Shown one piece after another: positions 44,441-54,723 of a stretch of DNA of 64,000 bases; within the stretch, counting starts at the first letter, position 1, and every line of letters begins with the position of its first letter. The notes beneath the pieces are model-generated. The model was not told where the DNA came from, did not search any database, and saw only the letters and a program-made list of their open reading frames with translations. The DNA lies in NCBI RefSeq assembly GCF_900129845.1, contig NZ_FQXB01000003.1, positions 298,174-362,173 on the forward strand, read 5' to 3'. Source of the stretch: Cognatiyoonia sediminum. Its GTDB lineage: Bacteria; Pseudomonadota; Alphaproteobacteria; Rhodobacterales; Rhodobacteraceae. A program made the position numbers and the translations under genes.

Positions 44441-46480
44441 ATGGTACAGTTTAATCTTAGACTCTTTATCTTAAATTTAGCCGCCACCGTACTACTCGGC
44501 AGTTTGGCCGTCAAAGCAACATCAGCAGATGCTTTGTTTAGTCCCATGCCGTGCCCATTGCAGCTCCCTTGGGACGAGGAAGTGGAAGGTGAAACCTATG
44601 ATTGCGGAGTCGTGTTGGTCCCAGAAAATCACAATGTTCCAGATGGACGTCATATTGAATTGACATTTTTGCGGCTAAAGGCAATGAGCCTTTCGGCTGA
44701 ACCAGACCCCCTAGTCTATCTTTCTGGAGGTCCCGGCGGTTCTGCAATATCCGAAATCACGTCTATTGCGCCACTATACCAAAATATGACCAGCATTCGC
44801 CAGCGTCGGGATGTAATTTTTTTGGATCAGCGTGGCACTGGGCATTCGACTTTGATTGCTTGTGGTCCGATGTCAGCAGCTGTTGGTATTGCAGCAGAAA
44901 CAATGGATATTGGCGATGTATCTATTCAAGAACTTGAAACGATGAATGCTGGCGAGGGCTCGATTGAGTTTGTGTTGAGTCTTTGTGCGGCAGGTTATGC
45001 TGGAGAAAGTATTGATCTTGGCCAGTTCAATAGCATTTCAAGCGCGAATGACATCGCGCTTCTTACACGTGCTTTAGGCTATGTCGGTCAGTATAATTTA
45101 TATGGAACAAGTTACGGCACTCGTCTCGCTTTGGTTGCAATGCGAGAAACGCCTGATCGTATACGTTCTGTTATTTTGGATGGTGCTGTGTCACCAGCAA
45201 CAGCAGGAACTGCAGAAACCTCAACAAAGGTCCGATATGCATATGATACTATTTTTGATCTATGCATGGCGGACAAATTTTGTTCCGACAATTACCCTGA
45301 CATACGCCAACGATTTATAGATTTACTCGAAAAGCTCAGTTCAGATCCGGTTACTCTCGATCCTCCTTTGATCCCAAACAACATGGTACGCGCCAGATTT
45401 GGTAGCATAGAGCAAATTACCCCAAAATTTTTTGCCGAACTTGCCATGCTTAACAATGGGATGGCGAGAGGTGGATATGCAACTCTTGTGCCAATGATTA
45501 TTGAGGCTATCGAACTCAAGGACACAACACTCTTGAGAAAAATACTGGGAGGAGGGCCCATTGAAGAAGAGGTCGTTGTACATGCCCCTTTGAGTTTTGA
45601 GAACGCAATAGAACCTGACGATGTATTTTTTGCTCCATCGCTAGACCTCATCATGAAATTTGCGGAAGATCACAACGACCTAGAATCCCCAAGCCTTTCA
45701 AAGAATTGGGTGCAATCTGTGATCGTAGACCTAAGAACAAAGCTCATAAATGGTGAGCCTCAGCCTGTAATAATCAAGAGCTTAGTCGATCTAGCACTAC
45801 TACCAATACATGGTGTTGATGCTGAAAGGCTCATCGAGTTTTCTGATAAGAATTTATCTGTCGAGGCCGCAGGGACTGCGAATAGCCTTGTCCAAGCAAT
45901 GGATGAAACGGACCTGCGTCTTACAAGTTGGTCCATTGGTGACATAGCTGCTCAAATGGGTGGTTTTGGAGAGCGTGATGGAAGTCCGGGTATGGCTGTT
46001 GCAATGCTAATGGGGATAAACTGTATCGAAGAGGTTGGCTTTACACCGACAAGCTTCGTAGAAGAACTTTTATCTAATACTCCATATCCTGGCTTAGAAT
46101 TGCGCGGTGTTAAGGACTATGAATTAGCACGCCTAGTTTGTGATTTTTGGCCGAGGCCTTTTGAGGCCGGAGATATTATGTATCCAGTCGAAAGTGACAT
46201 CGCGACTTTAATCTATACTCAAGGCCTAGATACTCAAACTGTTGTAAAATTCGGTGAAGATGTAGCCACATTGTTACCAAACAGCTTTTATCACGAGTGG
46301 CCAACAGAAGGTCACGTAATCTCTGGCAGGAGCCCGGATAGGTGTCCCGGCGATATTGCGGCAGCGTTTCTCGATCATCCCGACTCTGAACCAAACATGA
46401 CGTGTGCCGACAATCCATACTACACTTTGCCGTTCGATTTAGTTGAAGGCGCATATAAGAATGAGGCGTCGGACGATTAG
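44441..46480 (+). CDS. Secreted S33-family alpha/beta hydrolase (tripeptidyl aminopeptidase-like)
   Basis: A 679-aa exported hydrolase. A signal peptide (about 1-30, ending TSADA) is followed by an alpha/beta-hydrolase domain with oxyanion loop YLSGGPGGSA, strand FLDQRGTGHS and nucleophile elbow YGTSYGTRLA (Ser224). A C-terminal TAP-like segment holds YTQGLDTQT and the putative catalytic His in EGHVIS. Members remove short peptides or proline from N-termini; the substrate here is unknown. GTG at 44438 is an alternative start. Codon use is AT-richer than in the left half. Confidence 0.82.
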   Translation: MVQFNLRLFILNLAATVLLGSLAVKATSADALFSPMPCPLQLPWDEEVEGETYDCGVVLVPENHNVPDGRHIELTFLRLKAMSLSAEPDPLVYLSGGPGGSAISEITSIAPLYQNMTSIRQRRDVIFLDQRGTGHSTLIACGPMSAAVGIAAETMDIGDVSIQELETMNAGEGSIEFVLSLCAAGYAGESIDLGQFNSISSANDIALLTRALGYVGQYNLYGTSYGTRLALVAMRETPDRIRSVILDGAVSPATAGTAETSTKVRYAYDTIFDLCMADKFCSDNYPDIRQRFIDLLEKLSSDPVTLDPPLIPNNMVRARFGSIEQITPKFFAELAMLNNGMARGGYATLVPMIIEAIELKDTTLLRKILGGGPIEEEVVVHAPLSFENAIEPDDVFFAPSLDLIMKFAEDHNDLESPSLSKNWVQSVIVDLRTKLINGEPQPVIIKSLVDLALLPIHGVDAERLIEFSDKNLSVEAAGTANSLVQAMDETDLRLTSWSIGDIAAQMGGFGERDGSPGMAVAMLMGINCIEEVGFTPTSFVEELLSNTPYPGLELRGVKDYELARLVCDFWPRPFEAGDIMYPVESDIATLIYTQGLDTQTVVKFGEDVATLLPNSFYHEWPTEGHVISGRSPDRCPGDIAAAFLDHPDSEPNMTCADNPYYTLPFDLVEGAYKNEASDD

Positions 46481-46642
46481 TACTAATTTTAGACTTATGA
46501 AAAGTACTCGATTGTTCAGTGGGACCCGGATTTAGTAACAAGTGTTGTTTTACTGTTCGCGTTTTTAATCGCAGATTTGACTGGGATTGTACGCTAGGCC
46601 AAGCTGACGACGTGCTTTTTATATTTTCGAAGGGACAGATCC

Positions 46643-47629
46643 ATGAAATTTCGGCCTTTTTTTTCAGGATATGGGATGGCACTGAGTGCCTTCGTTTTTG
46701 CCACGAATTCACTCGCGCAAGACATTCGAACAACTCCGTTAACCTTCGAAGAAATTGGTCAATACAAAGTCATCAATGACAAAATTGTAGGCTCTGAAAT
46801 GCTCGATCTAGAGGTCGATGTGGATGAATCTCAAGTTATTTCAGTCGATCTATCGTCATCTAATACAGGAACCTACTTCAACGTTTCTGCGATCGATAGT
46901 GAGGAAGCACTTTTTGTGGGCGCTAGTGAAGGTCCTGTTGCCGATGTGACCGCTCCAAAGACAGGTAGATATGTTGTACGTACTTATTTGGTGCGTTCTG
47001 CCGCAAGGCGTGGGGAGGAGACCTCCTTCAGTATAGGTATTGGTATCAACCAACCTGAATTTGCGGATAGTCTGGCGGGCGGCCCAGACTTTTGGCAGGT
47101 TTCTGGAGTTGGGGAAGGGGTAACGCTTAACTTACGTAACGGGCCCTCCACGAGATACAGTATTATAGGAAAATTGCGTGACGGAGACAGTCTGGAGAAT
47201 CAAGGCTGTCGCCTAACAGGATCCGATCGTTGGTGTAGCGTTCGTGTCAATAGTTTTGGATCGACAGGGTGGGTCGCAGGACAGTTTTTAATTGAGAGTT
47301 CAAAACCAATGACGCCGGCGTCACTGGGGAATAGTCCTACTGGGAATGGCCGCCCATTCGATGCAACCAGTACCGTCTCGTGCTCTACTAGACCTGAAAA
47401 GGCCCAGAGCGAGTGTGTAGCCGGAGTTGTACGGTCCGGTTTGGGAAATGCGGGTGTTTGGATTGCATTGGAAGACGGTGATGAACTGCAAATTTTATTT
47501 GAAAATGGAGTCCCAGTTGCTACCAGTCCCGGCTCTGAATTTGAGTTTGATGAAATAGCTGACGTTTATGTTGTCAATATAGGCCCTGCCAGGTTTGAAA
47601 TTCCCAAGGCTTTTATATTTGGGGGCTAG
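46643..47629 (+). CDS. Exported SH3-domain protein
   Basis: A 328-aa secreted protein: signal peptide about 1-25 (ending NSLAQ), an N-terminal beta domain (30-130), a bacterial SH3 domain at about 150-220 (VTLNLRNGPSTRYSIIGKLRDGD ... GSTGWVAGQFL), and a C-terminal beta domain of unknown type (260-328). Bacterial SH3 domains usually bind cell-wall or surface ligands. It lies 160 bp downstream of the secreted hydrolase on the same strand, so co-expression is possible but not shown. Confidence 0.78.
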   Translation: MKFRPFFSGYGMALSAFVFATNSLAQDIRTTPLTFEEIGQYKVINDKIVGSEMLDLEVDVDESQVISVDLSSSNTGTYFNVSAIDSEEALFVGASEGPVADVTAPKTGRYVVRTYLVRSAARRGEETSFSIGIGINQPEFADSLAGGPDFWQVSGVGEGVTLNLRNGPSTRYSIIGKLRDGDSLENQGCRLTGSDRWCSVRVNSFGSTGWVAGQFLIESSKPMTPASLGNSPTGNGRPFDATSTVSCSTRPEKAQSECVAGVVRSGLGNAGVWIALEDGDELQILFENGVPVATSPGSEFEFDEIADVYVVNIGPARFEIPKAFIFGG

Positions 47630-48107
47630 TAATTTCCTTCGATTGGGCGCGACTATTCAACCAATATTGCTTGAGCATGACTTCACTTGTTTGCCGTGAC
47701 TGATGCGGCCCTATTGTGGAGAATATGATAAAGACTACGTCAACACGGTGTGTTTTCAGCTTCTTCAGCGTTTCTCAAATCTGCGTGTGAACATTAGCTA
47801 ATATGACTTGGACCGATGGGGTAAGTGACAGTCTTTTATGCTGTCAATCTGCCAAGACGGTTTTAAGATTTCTGTTCCAAATTTTTCTAGATCGTCAATT
47901 GGTATGCGGTAAAAATTGAGTTGAATTGTTCCTGGGATTCCCAATGTGGCCAATCTTACTGATAGGGCCCTTCGAGCAGTTCAGCAGACACACTTAGACT
48001 AAGAAATGTGTTCTCCAAGCAATTAAATGCATCAGAAAAGGTGATCAGGAACTTGGGGGCAAATTTTTCAAAGCTAGGACCGAGCAACGAGTCGGCTTCG
48101 AGTCTTC
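47630..48107. other. Gene-free stretch between convergent genes
   Basis: About 480 bp between the SH3-protein stop and the RND permease stop. No supported gene, and no strong terminator hairpin was noticed. Confidence 0.5.
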
Positions 48108-51100
48108 CTAAGTCAGATCCAGCGCATCGGGCGTCCCAAGATTCGGTTCTTGTGCCTTAGCTTTGTCCGATTTTCGTTCTGCTAACACCAACATGGCAGG
48201 GGTCACCACAAGTGTAAGCACTGTAGCCACTAATAAACCTCCAACGATTGCACTAGACATCTCAACCCAAATTGCTGTTGAGGGAGCTCCCTGAACGATC
48301 TCCCTGTCAATCAAACTTATACTGAGACCAAAAACCATCGGCATAAGGCCAAGCGCCGTGGTAATCGTTGTCAACATAACTGGTCGAAGTCGTTGGGCGC
48401 CAGTGCGCAATGCTGCTTCAAGAGTTGGTTGGCCTCTAGCAATGAGCTGGTTGAAAGTATCAATGAGCACAATATTATTGTTAACCACAATACCGGCTAG
48501 AGCAATTACCCCAATTCCGCTCATGACAAGTCCAAAAGGACGACCCATTACAAGCAGTCCAATAAGTACACCACCAACCGAAAATACTATAGCACTTAAT
48601 ATGATAAGCGCTTGATCAAACCTGTTAAATTGAACAAGGAGAACCATAAACATTAGGAATATGGCGGAAATAAAAGCACCTAAAAGAAACGTAAATGTCT
48701 CAGCCATGTCTTGTGCATCGCCACCAAATTTGTAGTCAACACCTTCCGGCATTCCAATACTTCTAATCTCGGCGAGTAATTTTCGGTTTTGATCTGCTAC
48801 TAAAAGTCCGGGGGCAATGTTTGCTTCAATAGTGACCACAGGATTTTCATCAATCCTACGGATTGCACCTAGGCGCTCTGTTGGCTGAAAACCTACGAAG
48901 TTACTTACGGGAACTAAGCCTGTCTGTGTTGGTACCCTTAGGTTGCCAAGCTCAGCTAACGAACGATTTTCACTCGGGAAACGCACTCTTATTGAAAGTG
49001 ATTCAGTCGCATCTTCAGGGCGATAGCTCGCTACCTCGATACCTTGCGTCAAAAGTTGGACAGATTGGCCCAAAATGTTGACATCAGCCCCGTACCGAGC
49101 GGCTTCGACGCGGTCAACATTGATGGACAACTCGACCCCTGGAAGCGATTTTGTATCTGTAATGTCAACGAATCCCCCAACGGATGCCATTGCTGACTTA
49201 ATTACATCGACTGCAGCGCTCTGGGAAAATTTATTGCCACCAATTATTTGAATGCTAATAGGCTTACCAGCAGTTGGTCCACCATCTGGCGTTGAGACCT
49301 GCACACTAATCCCGGGAATGTCAGAAACATCTTCTCGGATATCTTCAGCGATGAGTGCTGCCTTACGTCTCAAGTCCCAATCCAGAAGACTCAAGTTGAT
49401 TGTGCCAATTGTTTCCTCGTCTCCTCGACCTGCAGGCAGAGATGACTGTGCATAAATTGATGAAGCTTCATCATATTTCCAAAGCCTATCTTCAACTAGT
49501 CGCACCAGACGGTCTCTCTCATATATCGAGATGTTGTCGCGCGAACTTATCTGAAGCTGTATTACATTTGGCTCGCTCGAAGGGAATAAAGTCACTCCAT
49601 TGCCCATCTGAGCGTAAAAACCAAAACTAGCCAATAGCAAGGCGACCGCGCCGAGAACGACAGCCCCAGGTCTGATAATAGCCCATCGTAGAACTTTAAT
49701 ATAGGTACCGGTCATCCCGCCAATTTTTCGAGGATCACCATATTCGGAGTGATAAAGTGCCTCCTTAGCTCGAGCCGAGCGAGGTTGGGCGCGACCAATC
49801 AGTCCTCCAACAACTGGAATGAAAATCAAAGCCATGAATACTGAAGCGGTCAGAGTCACAATAAGCGTTACAGGAAGGGGCTTCATAATTTGCCCCAAAA
49901 AGCTGTTCCAAAACAGGAGGGGTACGAACACACTAATGGTGGTAGCAGCGGATGCGATAATTGGCCAAGCCATTCTTTTTGCGGCAAAAGAATAAGCTTC
50001 TTTCGGTTCGTCTCCGTCTTGCAGCCGGCGGTCAGCTAGCTCTGTCGTAACAATTGCACCGTCGACAAGCATCCCTACAACAAGGATGAGCGCGAATAGC
50101 ACAATAAAACTCAATGTATAGCCAAGGGCCCAAAGAGCAGCTACGCCTGTCAGAAAAGCACCCGGGATTGAAAGCCCGACTAAAATTGCTGATCGGAAAC
50201 CCATCGCAAATGTAATAGAGATAAAAACTAGAACAACAGCAGCGATGACATTTGCCTGTAATTCAAAAAATACTGTACTGACGTCTTCGGATTGATCTTG
50301 CAGAATGTCCATTTGAACGCTTTCAGGCCAATCCGCCTGCAAGGCGTTTACCCGTTGTCTCACCTCATCAGCAGTTGAAATTATGTTCGCGCCCGAATTT
50401 TTAACCACTTCGATGGTCAAAGAAGGCTGACCATTAATCCTAGAAAAACTTGTGGGTTCACGAAATGTACGTCTGATTTCCGCAACATCTTCGAACGTTA
50501 CAACTGTACCGTCACGAACTTTTATGGGCATGTTTAGTACATCGCTGAGATCCTCAATAAGCCCCGGAACTTTTAGAACCACTCTGCCGGTGCCAGAATC
50601 GATGGCTCCAGCCGCAATGAGCTGATTGTTGCGTGTGATCTGACTGATCACTTCATCGTATGAAAGAGAATAGGTTTGAAATACCGTTGGATCGATCAAA
50701 ACCTCGATAAATTCAGAACGCTTGCCGACGACGCCTACCTCAAGAACACCATCTATGCTACTCACGACCTCCTCGACTGAGTCTGCCAATTGGTTCAATG
50801 TCCGTTCGGGAACAGGGCCAGACAATATTAAAAGCATAATTGGGAGTTGCGACATATCTAGCTCGGCAACGGTAATGTCGTATGCCTCAGATGGCATATC
50901 ACCTTGAACGCGGTCTACTGCCTCACGAACATTGTCCAAAGCCTCATCGACATTGCCACCAGGTCGAAATTCGGCGATTACATAAGCAGATCCTTCACCG
51001 GCAAAGCTCTCAATGCGATCGAGACCGGGTAGTGAACCCAATTCCCTTTCGAGGGGCTCAACCAACAAGCGTTCAGAGTCAGACGGACTAATACCATCCA

Positions 51101-51254
51101 ATCCAGTGTTTATAAAGAAAGTGGGCCGCACAATCTCTGGCCAGGATTCTTTCGCGATCGATACATAGGAAATTAAGCCGACAGAAAAGAGCAAGATTAG
51201 CAGCAAAACAACAAGTCTGCTGCGAGAAAAGGCAGCATCAATGAACGCGCTCAA
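48108..51254 (-). CDS. RND-family efflux permease (AcrB-like)
   Basis: A 1048-aa inner-membrane proton-driven exporter with the duplicated RND layout: helix 1, large periplasmic porter loop, helices 2-7, second porter loop, helices 8-12. The fourth-helix proton relay appears as LVVGMLVDGAIVTTELADRR, with a single Asp followed by Gly rather than the Asp-Asp pair of AcrB. The second-half signature is GIVVNNNIVLIDTFNQ. The upstream adaptor gene overlaps it by four bases. No outer-membrane channel gene is present here. Substrate unknown. Confidence 0.92.
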   Translation of the reverse strand: MSAFIDAAFSRSRLVVLLLILLFSVGLISYVSIAKESWPEIVRPTFFINTGLDGISPSDSERLLVEPLERELGSLPGLDRIESFAGEGSAYVIAEFRPGGNVDEALDNVREAVDRVQGDMPSEAYDITVAELDMSQLPIMLLILSGPVPERTLNQLADSVEEVVSSIDGVLEVGVVGKRSEFIEVLIDPTVFQTYSLSYDEVISQITRNNQLIAAGAIDSGTGRVVLKVPGLIEDLSDVLNMPIKVRDGTVVTFEDVAEIRRTFREPTSFSRINGQPSLTIEVVKNSGANIISTADEVRQRVNALQADWPESVQMDILQDQSEDVSTVFFELQANVIAAVVLVFISITFAMGFRSAILVGLSIPGAFLTGVAALWALGYTLSFIVLFALILVVGMLVDGAIVTTELADRRLQDGDEPKEAYSFAAKRMAWPIIASAATTISVFVPLLFWNSFLGQIMKPLPVTLIVTLTASVFMALIFIPVVGGLIGRAQPRSARAKEALYHSEYGDPRKIGGMTGTYIKVLRWAIIRPGAVVLGAVALLLASFGFYAQMGNGVTLFPSSEPNVIQLQISSRDNISIYERDRLVRLVEDRLWKYDEASSIYAQSSLPAGRGDEETIGTINLSLLDWDLRRKAALIAEDIREDVSDIPGISVQVSTPDGGPTAGKPISIQIIGGNKFSQSAAVDVIKSAMASVGGFVDITDTKSLPGVELSINVDRVEAARYGADVNILGQSVQLLTQGIEVASYRPEDATESLSIRVRFPSENRSLAELGNLRVPTQTGLVPVSNFVGFQPTERLGAIRRIDENPVVTIEANIAPGLLVADQNRKLLAEIRSIGMPEGVDYKFGGDAQDMAETFTFLLGAFISAIFLMFMVLLVQFNRFDQALIILSAIVFSVGGVLIGLLVMGRPFGLVMSGIGVIALAGIVVNNNIVLIDTFNQLIARGQPTLEAALRTGAQRLRPVMLTTITTALGLMPMVFGLSISLIDREIVQGAPSTAIWVEMSSAIVGGLLVATVLTLVVTPAMLVLAERKSDKAKAQEPNLGTPDALDLT

Positions 51255-52384
51255 TTGTCTGCTCCTTTTTGAGGATTAACAAGCTCTCCGTCTTGTACAA
51301 AACCCTGACCGGTCGTTATGATTTGCACCTCGTCAGGAAGCCCTTCGACAAAAAGCCCTTCAATAGTTGCTCTGATTACCTCGACATCGTGAAAACGCAC
51401 TACATTATCGTCATCAACGGTTTTTACACCAAGAGCACCCTGTTCATTAAGAGATAAAGTCTCTGGTGAAATAAAGTGCGCATCCACCTGTCCGTAGGGT
51501 ATTTCAACTTCTGCTGAAATGCCTGCCGGAATTTTGCCATCACTATTGGAAACTTCTACCTCGACAAGAAATGTTCTTGTTGCTGTTGTAGCTGATGTGC
51601 TTACGAACGTCACCAAACCTGCTCTCTCTTCACCCGTAATGAATTTTACCCGTGCAGGTTGTTGGTTTTTCAATACACCCAAGGAGATTTGCGGCACTTG
51701 TATCGCAACAGTGAGCGGGGTGTTATCTACAAGCCGGCCAATTTCGCTTCCCACTTGAATAAATTCACCAGGTTCAAGCTCGAATGTCTCAATGCGACCG
51801 GCAAATGGCGCTGTGATACTGGTATTAGCAAGATTATCTTCAGCGAAAGCAAGCTGAGCGCGCGCCCCAGCCAAAGCGGCTTCTGCTGAACTGACCCTAT
51901 CTGCCGTTGCAACGCCTCGTTCTTGCAGTTCTATCGCGTTTTCAACTTCACGCTGAGCACGTTCAAGTTCAGCTTGGGCACGTTCCAATTCTGCTTCAAG
52001 TTCCTTGGTGTCGAATTTCGCAACCACATCATTAGCTTCAACATCTTCTCCCTTTTTTACATAAACTTCAGAAATTTGCCCTGATATTTGTGCTCGTAAG
52101 GTTGTGTCTCTATCCGGTAAAGCTTGGCCTTCGTTTTTAAAGAATTGGACGACTGGTTTGGCAATAGATGTCTCAGCGATCACAGCCATGGGCTCAATTA
52201 TTCTATCTGAAAGTGATTGGCTCTCCTCTGAGGGTGGAGGCGCTGGAAGAATAAATCCGCTGACGAGCCAGCCAACTACACCAAGCAGTAACAATAGAGC
52301 TATCCAAAAAGATCGGGATGATTTTGGGTCATCTTCAAATTTTAGTGGCTCAGTCTTTGCTTCGTTTGTGTCAGTATTTACCAC
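51251..52384 (-). CDS. RND efflux periplasmic adaptor (HlyD/AcrA-like)
   Basis: Membrane-fusion protein linking the pump to an outer-membrane channel. An N-terminal anchor (SFWIALLLLLGVVGWLVSGF) is followed by a lipoyl-type half AQISGQISEVYVKKGEDVEA and a helical hairpin rich in Glu/Ala/Arg (AELERAQAELERAQREVE). Then come the second lipoyl half and the beta-barrel domain. I chose the GTG at 52384 (AGGG nine bases upstream, 377 aa); a TTG at 52411 would add nine residues. The last codons overlap the permease start. Confidence 0.9.
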   Translation of the reverse strand: MVNTDTNEAKTEPLKFEDDPKSSRSFWIALLLLLGVVGWLVSGFILPAPPPSEESQSLSDRIIEPMAVIAETSIAKPVVQFFKNEGQALPDRDTTLRAQISGQISEVYVKKGEDVEANDVVAKFDTKELEAELERAQAELERAQREVENAIELQERGVATADRVSSAEAALAGARAQLAFAEDNLANTSITAPFAGRIETFELEPGEFIQVGSEIGRLVDNTPLTVAIQVPQISLGVLKNQQPARVKFITGEERAGLVTFVSTSATTATRTFLVEVEVSNSDGKIPAGISAEVEIPYGQVDAHFISPETLSLNEQGALGVKTVDDDNVVRFHDVEVIRATIEGLFVEGLPDEVQIITTGQGFVQDGELVNPQKGADN

Positions 52385-52411
52385 AGTGTAGAACCCTATT
52401 TTGTTTGCCAA

Positions 52412-52779
52412 CTATTCTCAGGCTAAGCCTTCAAGGTGAAAATGTTGGTCTGCTTTTCGGCGAGCATACATTCAATGACGCTTAAGTCGACTAAAGATTG
52501 CGCAGGAAGAACTAACATCCTTCGACAAGGATAAACGTGCTCTCAGCGGATGCATAACGGATTTGTGCGACTTTTTGCCGAGCGTAAATAAACCATATGC
52601 TACGTCAATCAGGCTGGAAGTTGTTCCGATATATTTCGATCGGCAAAGGGTAAAAGGCCTGAAGTTGAGTCATTTTATGCAGAGCAGATTTAAGATGAAA
52701 ATAGAGCAAAAAGCTACAGGCCTTAAAGCTGAAGACGGTAATATCATGTAGTTGAAAAGACTTCGTCGAAAGACTTGAT
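52412..52779. other. Gene-free stretch
   Basis: Upstream region of the efflux operon. A 62-codon frame from 52563 is hydrophilic, lacks a ribosome site and starts at TTG; not supported. Confidence 0.45.
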
Positions 52780-52950
52780 ATGGGATTGTGCAATGGCTCG
52801 TTGTTCACGAAAGCAACCTTTACTTCGACACTTAATGCTTTTGAGATAGGAAATTTGGCGTTTGAAGTCGTACCTTTGCCGGCATCTAGCCTGCTGCTTC
52901 TTGCCGGCTTAGGAGGCTTAGCGGCGATGAAACGACGCAAGTCTAAATAG
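52780..52950 (+). pseudogene. C-terminal remnant of a VPLPA-CTERM protein gene
   Basis: A 56-codon frame ends in a perfect sorting tail, EVVPLPASSLLLLAGLGGLA followed by AMKRRKSK, preceded by AFEIGNLAF, the beta-strand that usually sits just before the signal. There is no signal peptide: only about 30 residues precede VPLPA, and a stop lies nine codons upstream. So the N-terminal body of an exported protein is missing. A terminator follows 28 bp later. Confidence 0.65.
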
Positions 52951-52977
52951 ACATCAAAAAACATGAGACTTATTTAT

Positions 52978-53001
52978 CCGGCCACAAAGGCCGGCTTTTT
53001 T
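52978..53001 (+). terminator. Rho-independent terminator
   Basis: CCGGCC-ACAAA-GGCCGG followed by CTTTTTTA, just after the VPLPA-CTERM remnant. Confidence 0.85.
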
Positions 53002-53320
53002 ATTTTGGCGGTCTTGGCTTTGAGTTGATTTGCGATACTGGTTGGCGATTGGCCTAATTGCCTAACCGCTTTCCGGCTTCTAAATTATTCGCTTGAATTG
53101 GTAGGTGGCCTTATCTCGAAATTTAGTCTCTTTAGTCGCTTTAAACATTCTGCAGAACCCAACAGGCAAAATAGCGTAGATAATAAAGGCTTTGATTTTA
53201 GTGGAAAATTGAGAATCATAAGTATGGTTCGATCAATTCCGCACAATCGTTCCCGTAGCTGATTTTTACAGGAGCGATCTATATTTTTATTTTTCGCTTA
53301 ATTAGGAGGGTTTTTAATAG
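53002..53320. other. Leader of the choloylglycine-hydrolase-like gene
   Basis: About 320 bp, AT-rich, with no supported gene. It ends in a strong TTAGGAGGG ribosome site for the following gene. Confidence 0.5.
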
Positions 53321-54355
53321 ATGTGTACTGGTATCAGACTAAAGGCTCAGAATGGATCCATTGTTTATGGGAGGAGCATGGAGTGGGGCGCATTTGATCT
53401 AAATTCCAATGTCTGCGTTATTCCCAAAGATTATGCATTCACAGGAACAACACCGGAAGGAACCAATGGAAAGGAATGGAAGTCTGAATACGGCGTACTA
53501 GCCCTTGATTTTCTTGGGACTGATTGGCTAGCCGATGGTTTGAATGAAGCAGGTCTAGCTGTTGGCATGTTTTACCACCCCGATTTTGCTGACTATCCAG
53601 AATACAACGCTGATATGGCATCAAACACAATCGCAGCCATGGACATAGCAGGTTTTCTTCTAACTCAGTTTGCGTCCATCGGTGAGGTAAAAAATGCTCT
53701 AGCCGGTCTACAAGTTGTTGGCGTTACCCAAGAATTATTGGGCACCTCTGATCCAGCGCACTGGATGGTAACTGACAAGACAGGCGCTTCGATTACAATC
53801 GAATATATAGACGGCAAGGTTAGCATTTTTGATAACCCGCTTGGAGTGATAACTAATGCGCCAACCTATGATTGGCATATGACAAACCTAAGAAACTACG
53901 TAAATTTATCTCCGGTTGCGCTCCCAACTCGTAAGGTCGAAGATATCGATTTTGCCCCTCTCGGTGCTGGTAGTGGTATGATTGGTTTGCCTGGTGATAA
54001 TACTCCGCCCTCTCGATTTGTTCGGGCTGTTGCAATGACACAAACAACGAGACCAATGCCGAATTCTGATGAAGCAGTCTATGAAGCGCTGCGTATATTG
54101 GACAATTTCAATTTGCCACTTGGCGGAGCAGAAGGGTCTGATCATGAGGGCAACACAGCCAATATGAGAAGTTCAACGATTTGGACGACGGTTTGGAATA
54201 TGGAAAAGCAGGACCTGTATTTTCATACTCAACACAACCGGCGTGTCCGACTGGTTAGCTTGAAAGAGATGAATTTTGAAGGGAATGAAATCAAGCGTAT
54301 TACACTTGATCGGGAGAAGAGTCAGGATATCGAGGATCTTAGCGGTCATTTCTAG
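53321..54355 (+). CDS. Choloylglycine hydrolase (Ntn-hydrolase) family protein
   Basis: A 344-aa cytoplasmic Ntn hydrolase with catalytic Cys2 exposed after Met removal (MCTGIRLKAQ). It has Arg18 in YGRSMEWG, an Asn in TNAPTYDWH (Asn179) and Arg232 in PPSRFVRA, matching the bile-salt hydrolase/penicillin V acylase active-site set. Residue 21 is Glu where bile-salt hydrolases have Asp. Marine relatives may cleave acyl-homoserine lactones or other amides; the true substrate is unknown. It starts after TTAGGAGGG. Confidence 0.88.
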   Translation: MCTGIRLKAQNGSIVYGRSMEWGAFDLNSNVCVIPKDYAFTGTTPEGTNGKEWKSEYGVLALDFLGTDWLADGLNEAGLAVGMFYHPDFADYPEYNADMASNTIAAMDIAGFLLTQFASIGEVKNALAGLQVVGVTQELLGTSDPAHWMVTDKTGASITIEYIDGKVSIFDNPLGVITNAPTYDWHMTNLRNYVNLSPVALPTRKVEDIDFAPLGAGSGMIGLPGDNTPPSRFVRAVAMTQTTRPMPNSDEAVYEALRILDNFNLPLGGAEGSDHEGNTANMRSSTIWTTVWNMEKQDLYFHTQHNRRVRLVSLKEMNFEGNEIKRITLDREKSQDIEDLSGHF

Positions 54356-54723
54356 CAAGGGCGATTCTATGAGAGGCTTTGCTGTGTAATAAGACGTCTC
54401 TTTGGCTCTTTGCGCTTCTATTGGGGATGTCAAGCATTGTGCATGCTTGCGATTTTCGGGACAACCTCGCCAAACCTTTAACACCTCACGACATATTAAG
54501 AGCGTTGTCTATTTCTAAAGAGTGGTCAAAATTTTTGTATCCTAAATTATAGGTCACCAGAGCTTTCTGGTACAGTGAATATCCTAGAGAGTGACCTGGC
54601 TGCCTGAATTGCCAGTTTCACCGTCACTCATGCGGCCCCAAACTTGATGATGAAGGTGGGGTGTCAGCTCCAGAGTCCAGTTTGGCGTCCCCCTCGTTAG
54701 TTGAATTTGGAGAGGGTTTTGTG
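54356..54723. other. Gene-free stretch
   Basis: About 370 bp without a supported gene. The open frame upstream of the next gene's ATG (from GTG 54661) is leader. Confidence 0.45.

Noticed and set aside
52563..52751. 62-codon frame upstream of the VPLPA-CTERM remnant
   Set aside because: TTG start, no ribosome site, no recognisable domain or hydrophobic segment.
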